Positions 1 through 8,554 of a stretch of DNA of 52,228 nt are shown in pieces (the first letter of the stretch is position 1; each line of letters opens with the position of its first letter). Both the position numbers and the translations under genes were made by a program. The notes under the pieces are model-generated. The model worked only from the letters and a program-made list of their open reading frames with translations, searched no databases and was not told the origin of the DNA. The DNA comes from Prevotella sp. Lineage in GTDB: Bacteria > Bacteroidota > Bacteroidia > Bacteroidales > Bacteroidaceae. The stretch lies in assembly GCA_017524385.1 (NCBI GenBank), contig JAFWSS010000195.1, forward strand, positions 1 to 52,228, read 5' to 3'.

Positions 1-450
1 ACCCGCCCCTCAGGGGATTTCAACCACGCCAAAAGGCCTGTTGCGACTGTAGGGACTTGCTTTATGCATGTCCGTACCAAAACCAAGCTGTAAACGGATG
101 AAGTATAAATCGGATAAACCTTGAAGATTGAAAATTGAAAATTGAAGATTGAAAATTGGCCTTTTGGCGTTCGGGTGGGCACAAGACCCGCCCCTCAGGG
201 GATTTCAACCACGCCAAAAGGCCTGCTGCGACTGTAGGGACTTGCTTTATGCATGTCCGTACCAAAAACCATGAATTAGTCTAAAATTTTGGACTAATTC
301 TTGGACAAACCAAGTTGTAAACGGATGAGAGTATAAATTGGATAAACTTCAAAGATTGAAGATTGAAGATTGAAAATTGAAAATTGGCCTTTTGGCGTTC
401 GGGGGGACACAAGACCCGCCCCTAAGGGGATTTCAACCACGCCCTGCCCA
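1..450. repeat. Tandem copies of a dispersed palindromic element, ~185-bp period
   Basis: Three copies lie in a row: a partial one from base 1, one at about 158-268 and one from 386. Each complete copy has an A/T-rich lead of GATTGAAAATTGAA units, then GGCCTTTTGGCGT (158-170), a ~40-base middle with CCCCTCAGGGG, the opposite arm ACGCCAAAAGGCC (211-223), and a conserved tail ending in GCATGTCCGTACCAAAA. Copies are joined by a linker containing GTAAACGGATGA. The third copy stops at about 443 inside the right arm and runs into unrelated G/C-rich sequence. No convincing gene lies in 1-794; reading frames here only follow the repeat. Confidence 0.85.
273..300. repeat. 28-bp near-perfect palindrome inserted in repeat linker
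   Basis: GAATTAGTCTAAAA is followed by TTTTGGACTAATTC, a self-complementary 28-mer with a single G/T-type imperfection per arm. It sits inside a ~39-base stretch present in this linker but absent from the equivalent linker near base 88, so it looks like a small insertion. Confidence 0.7.
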
Positions 451-756
451 GCGGCGATGCCCCCCGGCGGTGATGATGACGGTGGCAGTGGCAGTGGAGA
501 GGTGACACCCGGCACGCCAGAGTAACGCTACACGCTCAGAGGCACCCACATACAGACTCCGAAGCCCCCTCCAAGCCCTCAACAGTTCTACTTATAGAAT
601 TAGGAAAGCATCGATGGAGGCGCAGAATCTCTACTTACAGAACACAAAGGGTTCTCTACACGCTTAGAGTCCCCTAAATATAGCAATAAATGAGCATCCA
701 AAGGGCGCTTTTTGTACTTTTACACCAATATCACACAATATTTCAAAATAAAAACG

Positions 757-764
757 TAAATTTG
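757..764 (+). promoter_or_regulatory. Possible -7 box upstream of the AbiEii-partner gene
   Basis: TAAATTTG fits the Bacteroidetes TAnnTTTG box and is followed after 30 bases by the ATG at 795. No good TTTG box is seen at the expected upstream spacing, so this is only a candidate. Confidence 0.4.
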
Positions 765-794
765 CAACTGTAAGAAGGAAAAAGCTTGAGATAT

Positions 795-1055
795 ATGTCA
801 CGCGAACAAATAATAGACAAGCACAAGAGCCTCTTCTGGTACATTCCGGAAGGTGAGAAGCAGCACATCAGCGATGCCCTGCTTGTGGAGCGCATCCTCA
901 ACGACGGCACGCTCGATGACTACCGCGAACTTGTGGCCACACTCGGCGGTAAGCGTGTGGCCGAGGTCTTTTTCTCTGCTACAGGTCGCCAGAAGCAGAA
1001 CTATTATCCCGAAATCTACCATTTCTTTTCACTCGTTTTGAAGAAATATGCATAG
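795..1055 (+). CDS. AbiEii-toxin partner protein (antitoxin-like), 86 aa
   Basis: This is a small basic, helical protein of the type that precedes AbiEii/AbiGii nucleotidyltransferase toxin genes in Bacteroidetes. Recognisable features are the FWYIPEG segment near residue 15, the LLVERILNDG stretch in the middle, and the NYYPEIYHFFSLVLKKYA end. I chose ATG 795 over an in-frame TTG at 786. The last 8 bases overlap the start of the toxin remnant at 1048, which is the usual coupled arrangement. The toxin gene is cut short, so this partner is now an orphan. Whether it is truly an antitoxin is inferred from position and resemblance. Confidence 0.75.
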   Translation: MSREQIIDKHKSLFWYIPEGEKQHISDALLVERILNDGTLDDYRELVATLGGKRVAEVFFSATGRQKQNYYPEIYHFFSLVLKKYA

Positions 1056-1182
1056 CGAGATACTCAATGACCAACAAGTCGAACTGCTCCCCCTCATGGC
1101 TCAGTTCCGTCGCGAGTACTACCTTGTAGGTGGCACCGCCATCGCATTGTATATCGGTCACCGACGCAGTACACACCCTTGA
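1048..1182 (+). pseudogene. Truncated AbiEii/AbiGii-family nucleotidyltransferase toxin
   Basis: Translation from ATG 1048 gives 44 residues ending in the family's N-terminal signature EYYLVGGTAIALYIGHRRS, followed by three unrelated residues and TGA. In the intact family this signature runs straight into the hDhDh catalytic aspartates (GHRRSxDxDLF), which are missing along with the rest of the ~250-300 residue protein. The remnant overlaps the upstream partner gene by 8 bases, as in intact loci. A terminator-like hairpin and dispersed-repeat sequence follow at once, so the 3' part was deleted or replaced. No toxin activity is expected. Confidence 0.8.
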
Positions 1183-1183
1183 C

Positions 1184-1206
1184 AAGGGCGTCGAAAGCCC
1201 TTTTTG
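1184..1206 (+). terminator. Rho-independent terminator after the toxin remnant
   Basis: AAGGGC (1184-1189) pairs with GCCCTT (1197-1202) around a 7-base loop, and the T-run continues to 1205. It ends the truncated two-gene unit. Confidence 0.7.
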
Positions 1207-1283
1207 ATAATTGAAGTTGTAAACGGATGAGAGTATAAATTGGATAAACCTCAAAACATAACCTCAAAACATTCTTCGCAAAA

Positions 1284-1315
1284 TTTGCATTTGCTAATCT
1301 TTTTCACTAACTTTG
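1284..1315 (+). promoter_or_regulatory. Bacteroidetes-type promoter of the Rpn nuclease gene
   Basis: TTTG (1284-1287), a 20-base spacer and TAACTTTG (1308-1315) match the primary sigma factor consensus of this phylum. The ATG at 1334 leaves a very short leader. Confidence 0.75.
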
Positions 1316-1333
1316 CAAACAAAAGGAATAACC

Positions 1334-2233
1334 ATGGGCGGAAAATACATCAACCCCTTCACTGACTTCGGGTTCAAGAGACTCTTCGGCACCGAAATGA
1401 ACAAGGAGCTGCTCATCAGCTTCCTCAATAGCCTCCTACACAACCAAGAGGAAATCACAGACATCAGATACCGTAACACCGAACAGCTTGGAAGCGGCAT
1501 AATGGACAGAAAGGCCATCTTCGATGTGTATTGCCAAAACACCGCCGGAGAGTATTTCATCGTCGAGATGCAGAAGGCTGAACAGGACTATTTCAAGGAC
1601 AGAAGCGTGTTTTATGCCACCTTCCCCATACGCGACCAGGCGCAACCAGGCAGCAACTGGGACTTCAAGCTCAAGGGCGTATATACCGTGGGCATCCTCG
1701 ACTTCGTATTCCCCGATGACGAATACGCCCCCGACTGCATGCATCACGAGGTGAAGCTGATGGACGTGGAGGACAAACACGTCTTCTACGACAAGCTCAC
1801 CTTCGTCTATCTCGAAATGCCGAAGTTCAACAAGACAGAGGACCAACTCGAGACCATGATGGACAAATGGCTCTATGTGCTCCGCAACCTCTCAAGGCTG
1901 ATGGAGCGGCCTGCCGCACTTCAAGAACGTGTGTTCAATCGCCTTTTCGAACAGGCGGAGATAGCAAGGTTCTCCAAAAACGAACTTTTCGACTACGAGG
2001 AGAGCCTAAAGGTCTACCGCGACCTCTTCAACGTGGTCAACACTGCAGAGGGAAAGGGCTACACCAAAGGAAAGGCAGAAGGCCTTGAAGAAGGAATTGC
2101 AAAAGGAAAAGCGGAAGGAAGAGAAGAAGAAAAAGTTGAAGTTGCCAAAAAACTTCTCGCTTTGGGCACTGATATCAATATCGTGCGTCAAGCCACAGGA
2201 CTCTCTATCGATGACATCAACAATCTTTTATGA
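1334..2233 (+). CDS. Rpn family / PD-(D/E)XK nuclease family transposase-like protein
   Basis: The 299-residue protein opens with the family signature YINPFTDFGFKRLFG, typical of PDDEXK_2/Rpn proteins (recombination-promoting nuclease, putative transposase). The nuclease core shows an Asp in the IFDVYCQN strand and the ExQ pair in FIVEMQKAEQDYF, followed by the YATFPIRDQ helix region. The C-terminal third is a charged repeat-like segment (GYTKGKAEGLEEGIAKGK) ending in a small helical tail, also usual for the family. ATG 1334 follows AAAGGAATAACC and a good promoter; an upstream TTG at 1313 lies within the promoter and is unlikely. These proteins cut DNA and raise recombination in E. coli; their natural role is unclear. 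The gene sits between copies of the dispersed element. Confidence 0.9.
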   Translation: MGGKYINPFTDFGFKRLFGTEMNKELLISFLNSLLHNQEEITDIRYRNTEQLGSGIMDRKAIFDVYCQNTAGEYFIVEMQKAEQDYFKDRSVFYATFPIRDQAQPGSNWDFKLKGVYTVGILDFVFPDDEYAPDCMHHEVKLMDVEDKHVFYDKLTFVYLEMPKFNKTEDQLETMMDKWLYVLRNLSRLMERPAALQERVFNRLFEQAEIARFSKNELFDYEESLKVYRDLFNVVNTAEGKGYTKGKAEGLEEGIAKGKAEGREEEKVEVAKKLLALGTDINIVRQATGLSIDDINNLL

Positions 2234-2669
2234 ATCAGGGGAACGGAGTTTTTGGCCGTATTCGGATGATAGTATAAATTGGATAAACCTCAAAGATTGA
2301 AGGTTGAAAATTGAAAATTGGCCTTTTGGCGTTCGGGTGGCACAAGACCCGCCTTAAGGGGGATTTCAACCACGCCAAAAGGCCTGTTGCGACTGTAGGG
2401 ACTTGCTTTATGCATGTCCGTACCAAAACCAAGCCTAAACGGATGAGAGTATAAATCGGACAAACCCCTCCGTTGCAACATCCCCTCGAGGGAGGGCAGT
2501 GGTGGGTTCTCCCCAAACCGCCCAAACCACCCATCCTCCCCGTTCTCCGTAAGCGGCTCCGCCGCCGCACCACAGGAATCCTTCATTTTTAACAAAATCA
2601 CATACAAGATAGTCACTTCCAAAGCGTTTATAATATGAACATGTGTCATTCCATCAACAGAACAGAATC
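2234..2669. repeat. Gene-free stretch with a further copy of the dispersed element
   Basis: This holds the linker (2263-2290), a GATTGAA lead and the palindromic core, with arms at 2320-2332 and 2371-2383 and the tail ending near 2428. The linker then starts again but is followed by G/C-rich sequence with CCCTCGAGGG (about 2484-2493) and poly-C/G tracts. Reading frames across it are by-products of the repeat. No promoter for the next gene could be assigned. Confidence 0.8.
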
Positions 2670-3518
2670 ATGAAACTCAACACATCCTTCATATTTCAAA
2701 CACTCTTCACTGTGTTACTGACCGCCACCTTCACTTCATGCGCCACGATTTTCTCCGATATGAAGGCTGACATCCTCGTCGAAAGCGAAGTGGACGAACC
2801 CGTGACCATCAACAGCGGCGCCAGAGAATACAAGGATGTCACACCCCCCGCCTTATTGGAGGTGAATCACCGCCAACCCAATGGGCAGCCTGCTAATTAT
2901 AAACGGCATGAGTTAAATGCCTCATTGGGCTTCGGCCCCAACCAAGCAGACCACACCACGCAACACTTTATTGACGGCTTCACCCTACCCCGGCATATGG
3001 AAATTGAAGGAGAGTGTGGAGACATCTTCGGCAAATCATATATCGTGGGAAAGATGGAATATCACTACCGACTCAACAGGAAATGGGACATCGGTGCAAC
3101 GATGGCATGGGGAAGGTCTTCGGAAAGCTATACCAATGAGGATTTCCATGTTGTCGAGCAGAACAATAATTCCAGCATCGTCACCACAGGATACGAGACA
3201 TGCCGCAGTTTCTCGTTTACACCCTCGGCGAGATACACCTGGTTTGAAAGAAGGTGTTGTCGTCTCTACTCCCGTGTCGCGTTGGGAATGATGCGCAACC
3301 GCCTTCATTTCGATTTGGAGGAATGGAAGGGCGTGAGACCGTTAGAATCATGTCAAGGAAACGCCCACGAAGAGCACTTTGACAATACGAAATGGTGTAT
3401 GGCCTACCAAATCTCACCCTTTGGCATGAGCTTGGGACCCGCCCCGGTGAAGTTTTTCTTCGAGTTGGGCTACGGATGCCTCGGAGTGTGCAACATGGGG
3501 CTCAGCGTAAGTTTCTAA
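2670..3518 (+). CDS. Lipoprotein with PEGA-like N-terminus and barrel-like C-terminus
   Basis: The 282-residue product has a lipoprotein signal peptide with the lipobox around TSCATIF (Cys near residue 24). Residues ~30-75 (DILVESEVDEPVTIN... YKDVTPPALLEV) resemble the short beta repeats of PEGA-like surface domains. The remainder alternates polar and aromatic residues (YHYRLNRKWDIGATMAWGR, SFTPSARYTWFERR) and ends in LGVCNMGLSVSF, a terminal aromatic typical of outer-membrane beta-barrels. It is probably an envelope protein, function unknown. ATG 2670 is used because it directly precedes the signal peptide; an upstream in-frame ATG at 2643 would add nine residues before it. Confidence 0.75.
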   Translation: MKLNTSFIFQTLFTVLLTATFTSCATIFSDMKADILVESEVDEPVTINSGAREYKDVTPPALLEVNHRQPNGQPANYKRHELNASLGFGPNQADHTTQHFIDGFTLPRHMEIEGECGDIFGKSYIVGKMEYHYRLNRKWDIGATMAWGRSSESYTNEDFHVVEQNNNSSIVTTGYETCRSFSFTPSARYTWFERRCCRLYSRVALGMMRNRLHFDLEEWKGVRPLESCQGNAHEEHFDNTKWCMAYQISPFGMSLGPAPVKFFFELGYGCLGVCNMGLSVSF

Positions 3519-3780
3519 AAAGATGATGCATAGCTGTAAACGGATGAGAGTATAAATCAAAGATTGAAGATTGAAAATTGAAAATTGGCCTTTTGGCGTT
3601 CGGGTGGGCACAAGACCCGCACCCTCAGGGGGATTTCAACCACGCCAAAAGGCCTGTTGCGATCTTGGGACTTGCTTTATGCATGTCCGTACCAAAAGCC
3701 AAGAATGTCGGTGCGCATATTTTCGGCCATCCGCTTCTTATAACTATAAACGTTTGAGGGTATGAACCATTTATGCTTCA
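3519..3780. repeat. Fourth site of the dispersed palindromic element
   Basis: The linker GTAAACGGATGAGAG begins near 3537, the GATTGAA lead follows, and the palindrome arms lie at 3587-3599 and 3641-3653, with the tail ending at about 3698. A degenerate linker (AAACGTTTGAGGG) follows near 3747. The GATCTTGGGA segment differs from the GACTGTAGGGA of the other copies. No gene is seen. Confidence 0.8.
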
Positions 3781-3784
3781 AAAA

Positions 3785-3816
3785 TTTGGTTGTTTCAGAA
3801 AGAATCACTAAATTTG
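3785..3816 (+). promoter_or_regulatory. Promoter of the aldose epimerase gene
   Basis: TTTG (3785-3788), a 20-base spacer and TAAATTTG (3809-3816) match the phylum consensus and lie 64 bases before ATG 3881. Confidence 0.75.
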
Positions 3817-3880
3817 TACTTTTAAAACCCCAACGTCAAGAAAAATACATAACCAGACAACACACCTAAATCATTGTTTT

Positions 3881-4753
3881 ATGATAGAACTTAGTAATGA
3901 GCAACTGACCGTCAAGGTTGCAGAGATGGGAGCGGAGCTCCAGAGTATTATCGATAGCGACGAGCGTGAGTACCTTTGGCAGGCAGACCCGCAGTATTGG
4001 CCCCGCCGTTCGCCCATCCTCTTCCCCATAGTATGTAGCGTGGAAAACGACACTTACACTGTCGATGGGCAGGAGTATCATCTGCCGCGCCACGGCTTTG
4101 CACGCGACACTGAATTCACCCTTGTGGCTCAGTCGGAGAACAAGGCGGTTTTCGCACTTCACGAAAGCGAAGAGACCTTGAAGGTCTACCCCTTCCCCTT
4201 CAACCTTGCCGTGAGCTATCGGCTTGACAACAACAAGATTCACGTCATCTGGCACGTGGAAAACACAGGCAAGCGTGAAATGTATTTCCAGATAGGCGGC
4301 CATCCTGCTTTCATTGCTCCAGGTTGCGAGGCAGGAAAGCCTCTGAAAGGTGTCCTCCGCGTTGACAACAAAGGTTTGCTTCAAGGTCTCAAGAGCCATA
4401 TCGACGGTTCGGTGGAGATGGATGAGATAGAAGTCGCATCACAGGAGGGACTTATCCTTTTCGACGACGAGTTCTTCGCTCACGACTCGGTGAAGCTGCA
4501 CAAGAGCCAGACCAGCTGCGTAGAACTTCTTGATACAGACGGCAGCGTGGCGGTGAGGCTCGATTATAAATGCCCCATCATCGCATTCTGGAGTCCTTAT
4601 CAGAAGAATGCACCGTTCGTCTGTCTTGAACCATGGTATGGCGTGGGCGACCCTCGCGGATACGATGGCGAGTTCAAGGACAAGCCTTTTATCAACCATC
4701 TGATGCCCGGTGCCTCGTTCATGAGCGAATACGTCATCACGATAGGTGAGTGA
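3881..4753 (+). CDS. Aldose 1-epimerase family protein (LacX/GalM-like)
   Basis: The 290-residue cytoplasmic protein matches the short aldose 1-epimerase branch (LacX/YihR-like), which interconverts alpha and beta anomers of hexoses or hexose phosphates. Visible family features are the early EMGAELQSI strand, WPRRSPILFPIVC, the catalytic His in LPRHGFARD (about residue 70), the second His in QIGGHPAF (about 146), and the C-terminal Glu in VCLEPWYGVGD (about 249), the usual catalytic base. No signal peptide is present. It has its own promoter and is not obviously part of an operon. The exact sugar cannot be told from sequence. Confidence 0.9.
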   Translation: MIELSNEQLTVKVAEMGAELQSIIDSDEREYLWQADPQYWPRRSPILFPIVCSVENDTYTVDGQEYHLPRHGFARDTEFTLVAQSENKAVFALHESEETLKVYPFPFNLAVSYRLDNNKIHVIWHVENTGKREMYFQIGGHPAFIAPGCEAGKPLKGVLRVDNKGLLQGLKSHIDGSVEMDEIEVASQEGLILFDDEFFAHDSVKLHKSQTSCVELLDTDGSVAVRLDYKCPIIAFWSPYQKNAPFVCLEPWYGVGDPRGYDGEFKDKPFINHLMPGASFMSEYVITIGE

Positions 4754-4766
4754 ATTATGGAAACTT

Positions 4767-4813
4767 AGGAGTTAAAGGGGAGTTAAAAAGGAGTTAAAGA
4801 GGAGTTAAAGGGA
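4767..4813. repeat. Short direct repeats of GGAGTTAAA
   Basis: Four copies of an 11-base unit (about AGGAGTTAAAG) occur in a row downstream of the epimerase gene, with looser variants (GGAGCTTAC, GGAGTTTAC) to 4880. The 223-base gap up to 4977 shows no gene. Confidence 0.65.
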
Positions 4814-4976
4814 CATATGTTCACTTTTAGGAACTTCTTTTAGGAGCTTACTTTCTGGAGCTTACTATCAGGAGTTTACGATTCCGCAAGTCATTCATCC
4901 TCATCATAGTTCTGGGAACAGAGAAAAAGTCTGTCGGTATACTCGACGGTTACTTCATCAACCAAAAGTCAATCTT

Positions 4977-7900
4977 ATGAAAAAAAGTATTTTTCGCAGC
5001 GTCGTGCTTCTCATCTTTGCATGGATGGGAACTGCAGTTCAGGCACAGATACCATCAGGTTATTATGACAGCGCTTCCGGACATACCGGTGCCGAGTTGA
5101 AATCTGCCTTGCACGATATCATCAAGGGACATACCGTTGTCAGTTATTCCGGATTGCTCAATGCCTACGCCTATACAGACTGCCGGGCCAATGGCACCAT
5201 TTGGGATATCTATTCCAACTGTGCGTATTCCATCAATGGAAGTTGCGGTTCATATAAAAAGGAGGGCGACTGTTGGAACCGTGAACACACGTGGCCACAG
5301 AGTTGGTTCAATGAGGTTAGTGGTCCCAAGAGCGACCTCTTCCACGTCTATCCCACAGATGGTTATGTGAATGGCAGACGCTCCAATTATCCGTATGGAG
5401 AAGTGCGCAATCCAACCTATACTTCGGGCAATGGTTCCAAACTCGGTCCCTGTACCACTGCCGGTTTTTCAGGTACGGCATTTGAGCCCATTGATGAGTA
5501 CAAGGGCGACATCGCTCGTAGCTATTTCTATATGAGTGTGCGCTATTATCATGAGGATAGTGGATGGGGAAACAGCGAGATGACCACCAAGTCGGAAATC
5601 AAGCCTTGGGCAATGGCCATGCTTTTGCGTTGGAATGAGGAAGACCCGGTGAGTGACAAGGAAATCGCCCGCAACAATGTCATTTATAAAAAATACCAAC
5701 ACAACCGCAATCCCTTCATCGACCATCCTGAGTATGCACGTATGATATGGGATGAGACCTGGACCGCAGGCGAAGAATACGACATCGCTTTAGACGTTGT
5801 TTCCCATGGCAGTGTGAGTGCACCCGCCAGTGCTGCGGCAGGCACTACTGTTGCCATTACGGTAATACCCGATGAGGGCTATGATTTGGAGACATTGACT
5901 GTTTACAAGACTGGCGACCCCTCTACCACAGTGCCAGTGAACAGCGATGCCACTTTTGTGATGCCCGAATATGACGTGACAGTGAGTGCAACGTTCTTGG
6001 AGAACAACACGTTCTATGCCATCACATTGGAAAATGTGACCAATGGCAGTATAGCAGCCAGCGCAGAAAGTGCGAAGGTGGGCACCACTGTCGAGCTTAC
6101 AGCAATTCCAGACAATGGATATGCCCTTTATAATTGGTATGTGACCAAGGCTGATGGCAGCCAAGCTTCAGTGGCAGTCACCGGCAACACGTTTGTCATG
6201 CCTTCCTGCGATGTCACCGTGACCGCCACCTTTGTTGTTGCCACCGCCGGGGATGGTGATTATGTGAAAGTCACCTCTGCCCCCGAAGACTGGAGTGGGG
6301 AGTACCTCATTGTCTATGAGGATGGCAAGAAAGCCTTCAATGGCGGTTTGACCACACTTGATGCTACATCCAACAACATATCCGTCACCATCAGCGATGA
6401 CAAGATAGAATCGAATTCGACCACCGATGCCGCAACTTTCACCATCGCCAAGTCGGGCAACGGATATACCATTTGTTCTGCCAGTGGTTATTATATCGGT
6501 CAGACCGGTGATGCCAATGGGCTGAATTCTTCCAAATCCACGGCATATGCCAATACCATTTCTCTTTCAGGCGGTGTCGATATCGTTTCGAGTGGAGGCG
6601 CCCATCTGAGATACAATGCATCGAGCGACCAGGAACGTTTCCGTTATTACAAGTCGAGTTCTTATACCGCTCAGAAAGCCATACAACTTTACAAGAAAAC
6701 AGCCACGAGTGCGGCAGTCGTTCCTACTTACACCATCACTTTCAACCCCAATGGTGGTGCCGGAGAAGTCCATACACAGACCGTAGAGGAAAACAATCCT
6801 ACGAATTTGGAAGCCAACACATTCAGTTACGAGAGTCATGTCTTTACTGGTTGGAACACCAAAGACGACGGCACGGGCATGTATTATGCCGACGAGGCGA
6901 CGGTCAGTCTGCATAACGACCTAACTCTTTATGCACAATGGGAGACGTTGTACAACGTTACGGTGAGTGAGAACGAACACGGGGCCATCTCTGTCAGTTC
7001 TCTCTCTGCTACAGAAGGCACCACTGTCACACTGAGTGCTGTCCCTGATGAAGGCTATACTCTCTACCTTTGGAATGTCACAGATGTTGATGGCGTACCC
7101 GTACAAGTTTTTGACGACCAGTTTGACATGCCTGCATGTAATGTCAATGTGAGTGCCACGTTTGTCTATGTGGGACAGTCGGGCGATGCCACCGTCTACC
7201 GTCTCGTCACCTCCACCGACCAGTTGACCGCTGGCGATGTATATCTCATAGCCAACAAGAGTGCGGCAAAAGCGTTGGGAAGTGCCAACAACAACAACCG
7301 CGTAGCAGCAAGTGTAACCATGAATGATGCCAAAGATGTCATTACCGACCGTGGTGAAGCATACGAGTTGGTATTAGGTGGCAGTGAGGGCAAATGGACA
7401 TTTTACGATGATGCCAACCATGGCTATCTCTATGCCGCCAGCAGCAGCAATAATTATTTAAGAACAGAAAGCACCTTGTCCGACAATAGCCGGTGGTCGG
7501 TTGCTGTCACCAATGAGGGTGTCGCCACCATCAAGGCTCAAGGTTCTAATACTCGTAATTTAATCAAGTATAATTCTCAAAACAGCATTTTTTCATGCTA
7601 TGGTTCCGGTCAAAATGATGTCAATCTGTTCGTTCGTGGGAATGAAGTGAATACAAGTGTCATTCTTTCCAACGACGACAGGGGCATGGATGAAGCACAC
7701 ACCAACACTGCACTCATCAATGCCTATGACAATGAGAAAGTGAACGTGGTGCTCTATGGACACACCTTCCATAAGGATGGGAATTGGAACACCCTTGTTC
7801 TTCCCTTCAGTCTTGGCAGTTTGGTCGGCACCCCTCTTGATGGTGCGTCTATCAAGGAACTCACCTCCGCGTCGTATGAAAATGGAACAATAACGTTGAA

Positions 7901-8462
7901 TTTCAGCGATGACCTCGATGCCATCGAGGCTGGCAAACCTTACATTGTGAGATGGGAGGGTACTGGTGAAGTCAGCGACCCGCTATTCAACGGGGTGGTC
8001 ATCAGCAAGAACGGTCCTGTGGATGTGAACAAAGGAATGCTGTCCATGCTGGGCGTCTATACCCCTCTCCGTATTGAAGGTGGCAGGCCCATAGTCTTCT
8101 TAGGAGAAAACAATACACTCTACCATCCTAATGCCGAGCAAACCACCAAGATCAACGCCTTCCATGCATACTTCCAAGTCAACTCCAACCTGGGCGACGT
8201 GAATGGCGACGAAGAGGTCAACGTGACAGATGTGACTTCCCTCGTCAATCATATCCTCGGCAATGACAACGGCAGGTTCATCATTGACAATGCCGACATC
8301 ACAAGCGACGGAGAGGTCACGATAACCGATGTGACGGCATTGGTGAACCTCATCCTGAATGGCAGCTCGAAAATCTCTAACGTGGTGGTCACCGGTGCCG
8401 ACGGTTTCACCTTCGGCGGTGAGGGCAACGGCATTGCATTCAGTCGTGCATACATGAAATAA
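4977..8462 (+). CDS. Secreted endonuclease I with InlB-type repeats and dockerin-like end
   Basis: The 1161-residue product has a signal peptide (cleavage near AQA, residue 23), then an endonuclease I domain (~25-260) with NREHTWPQSWF (101-111), SDLFHVYPTDG (119-129) and NRNPFIDHPE (243-252), which carry the His and metal-binding residues of the family. After it come two divergent Bacteroidetes repeat domains (~270-345 and ~347-425), a globular domain (~428-575), a Listeria-Bacteroides InlB repeat (~580-655, ending LTLYAQW), another repeat domain, and a second copy of the globular domain (~735-890). Near the end are two EF-hand-like dockerin segments, GDVNGDEEVNVTDV and ADITSDGEVTITDV. It probably cuts extracellular nucleic acid at the cell surface. 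The family is normally ~250-350 residues, so most of the protein is adhesion or display modules. Confidence 0.88.
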   Translation: MKKSIFRSVVLLIFAWMGTAVQAQIPSGYYDSASGHTGAELKSALHDIIKGHTVVSYSGLLNAYAYTDCRANGTIWDIYSNCAYSINGSCGSYKKEGDCWNREHTWPQSWFNEVSGPKSDLFHVYPTDGYVNGRRSNYPYGEVRNPTYTSGNGSKLGPCTTAGFSGTAFEPIDEYKGDIARSYFYMSVRYYHEDSGWGNSEMTTKSEIKPWAMAMLLRWNEEDPVSDKEIARNNVIYKKYQHNRNPFIDHPEYARMIWDETWTAGEEYDIALDVVSHGSVSAPASAAAGTTVAITVIPDEGYDLETLTVYKTGDPSTTVPVNSDATFVMPEYDVTVSATFLENNTFYAITLENVTNGSIAASAESAKVGTTVELTAIPDNGYALYNWYVTKADGSQASVAVTGNTFVMPSCDVTVTATFVVATAGDGDYVKVTSAPEDWSGEYLIVYEDGKKAFNGGLTTLDATSNNISVTISDDKIESNSTTDAATFTIAKSGNGYTICSASGYYIGQTGDANGLNSSKSTAYANTISLSGGVDIVSSGGAHLRYNASSDQERFRYYKSSSYTAQKAIQLYKKTATSAAVVPTYTITFNPNGGAGEVHTQTVEENNPTNLEANTFSYESHVFTGWNTKDDGTGMYYADEATVSLHNDLTLYAQWETLYNVTVSENEHGAISVSSLSATEGTTVTLSAVPDEGYTLYLWNVTDVDGVPVQVFDDQFDMPACNVNVSATFVYVGQSGDATVYRLVTSTDQLTAGDVYLIANKSAAKALGSANNNNRVAASVTMNDAKDVITDRGEAYELVLGGSEGKWTFYDDANHGYLYAASSSNNYLRTESTLSDNSRWSVAVTNEGVATIKAQGSNTRNLIKYNSQNSIFSCYGSGQNDVNLFVRGNEVNTSVILSNDDRGMDEAHTNTALINAYDNEKVNVVLYGHTFHKDGNWNTLVLPFSLGSLVGTPLDGASIKELTSASYENGTITLNFSDDLDAIEAGKPYIVRWEGTGEVSDPLFNGVVISKNGPVDVNKGMLSMLGVYTPLRIEGGRPIVFLGENNTLYHPNAEQTTKINAFHAYFQVNSNLGDVNGDEEVNVTDVTSLVNHILGNDNGRFIIDNADITSDGEVTITDVTALVNLILNGSSKISNVVVTGADGFTFGGEGNGIAFSRAYMK

Positions 8463-8554
8463 GCTTGCAGAATGCAAAGAAATGCATTTGCCATCTATGA
8501 TATCATAAAAGGCATCGGACTCACAGAGGAAGGAATCGAGAAGATTTGAACAAG

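Noticed and set aside
158-223. Palindrome of the dispersed element as a riboswitch or terminator
   Set aside because: It has no consistent downstream gene or T-run and occurs in tandem, which fits a repeat element better.
62-515. Minus-strand frames of 67-73 codons in the repeat region
   Set aside because: They follow the repeat copies and differ only where copies differ; no start signal or family feature.
8472-8549. 25-codon frame between the endonuclease I and acyltransferase genes, ending at the alternative TTG start
   Set aside because: No family match or conserved feature; length is compatible with chance, though coupling to the acyltransferase cannot be excluded.
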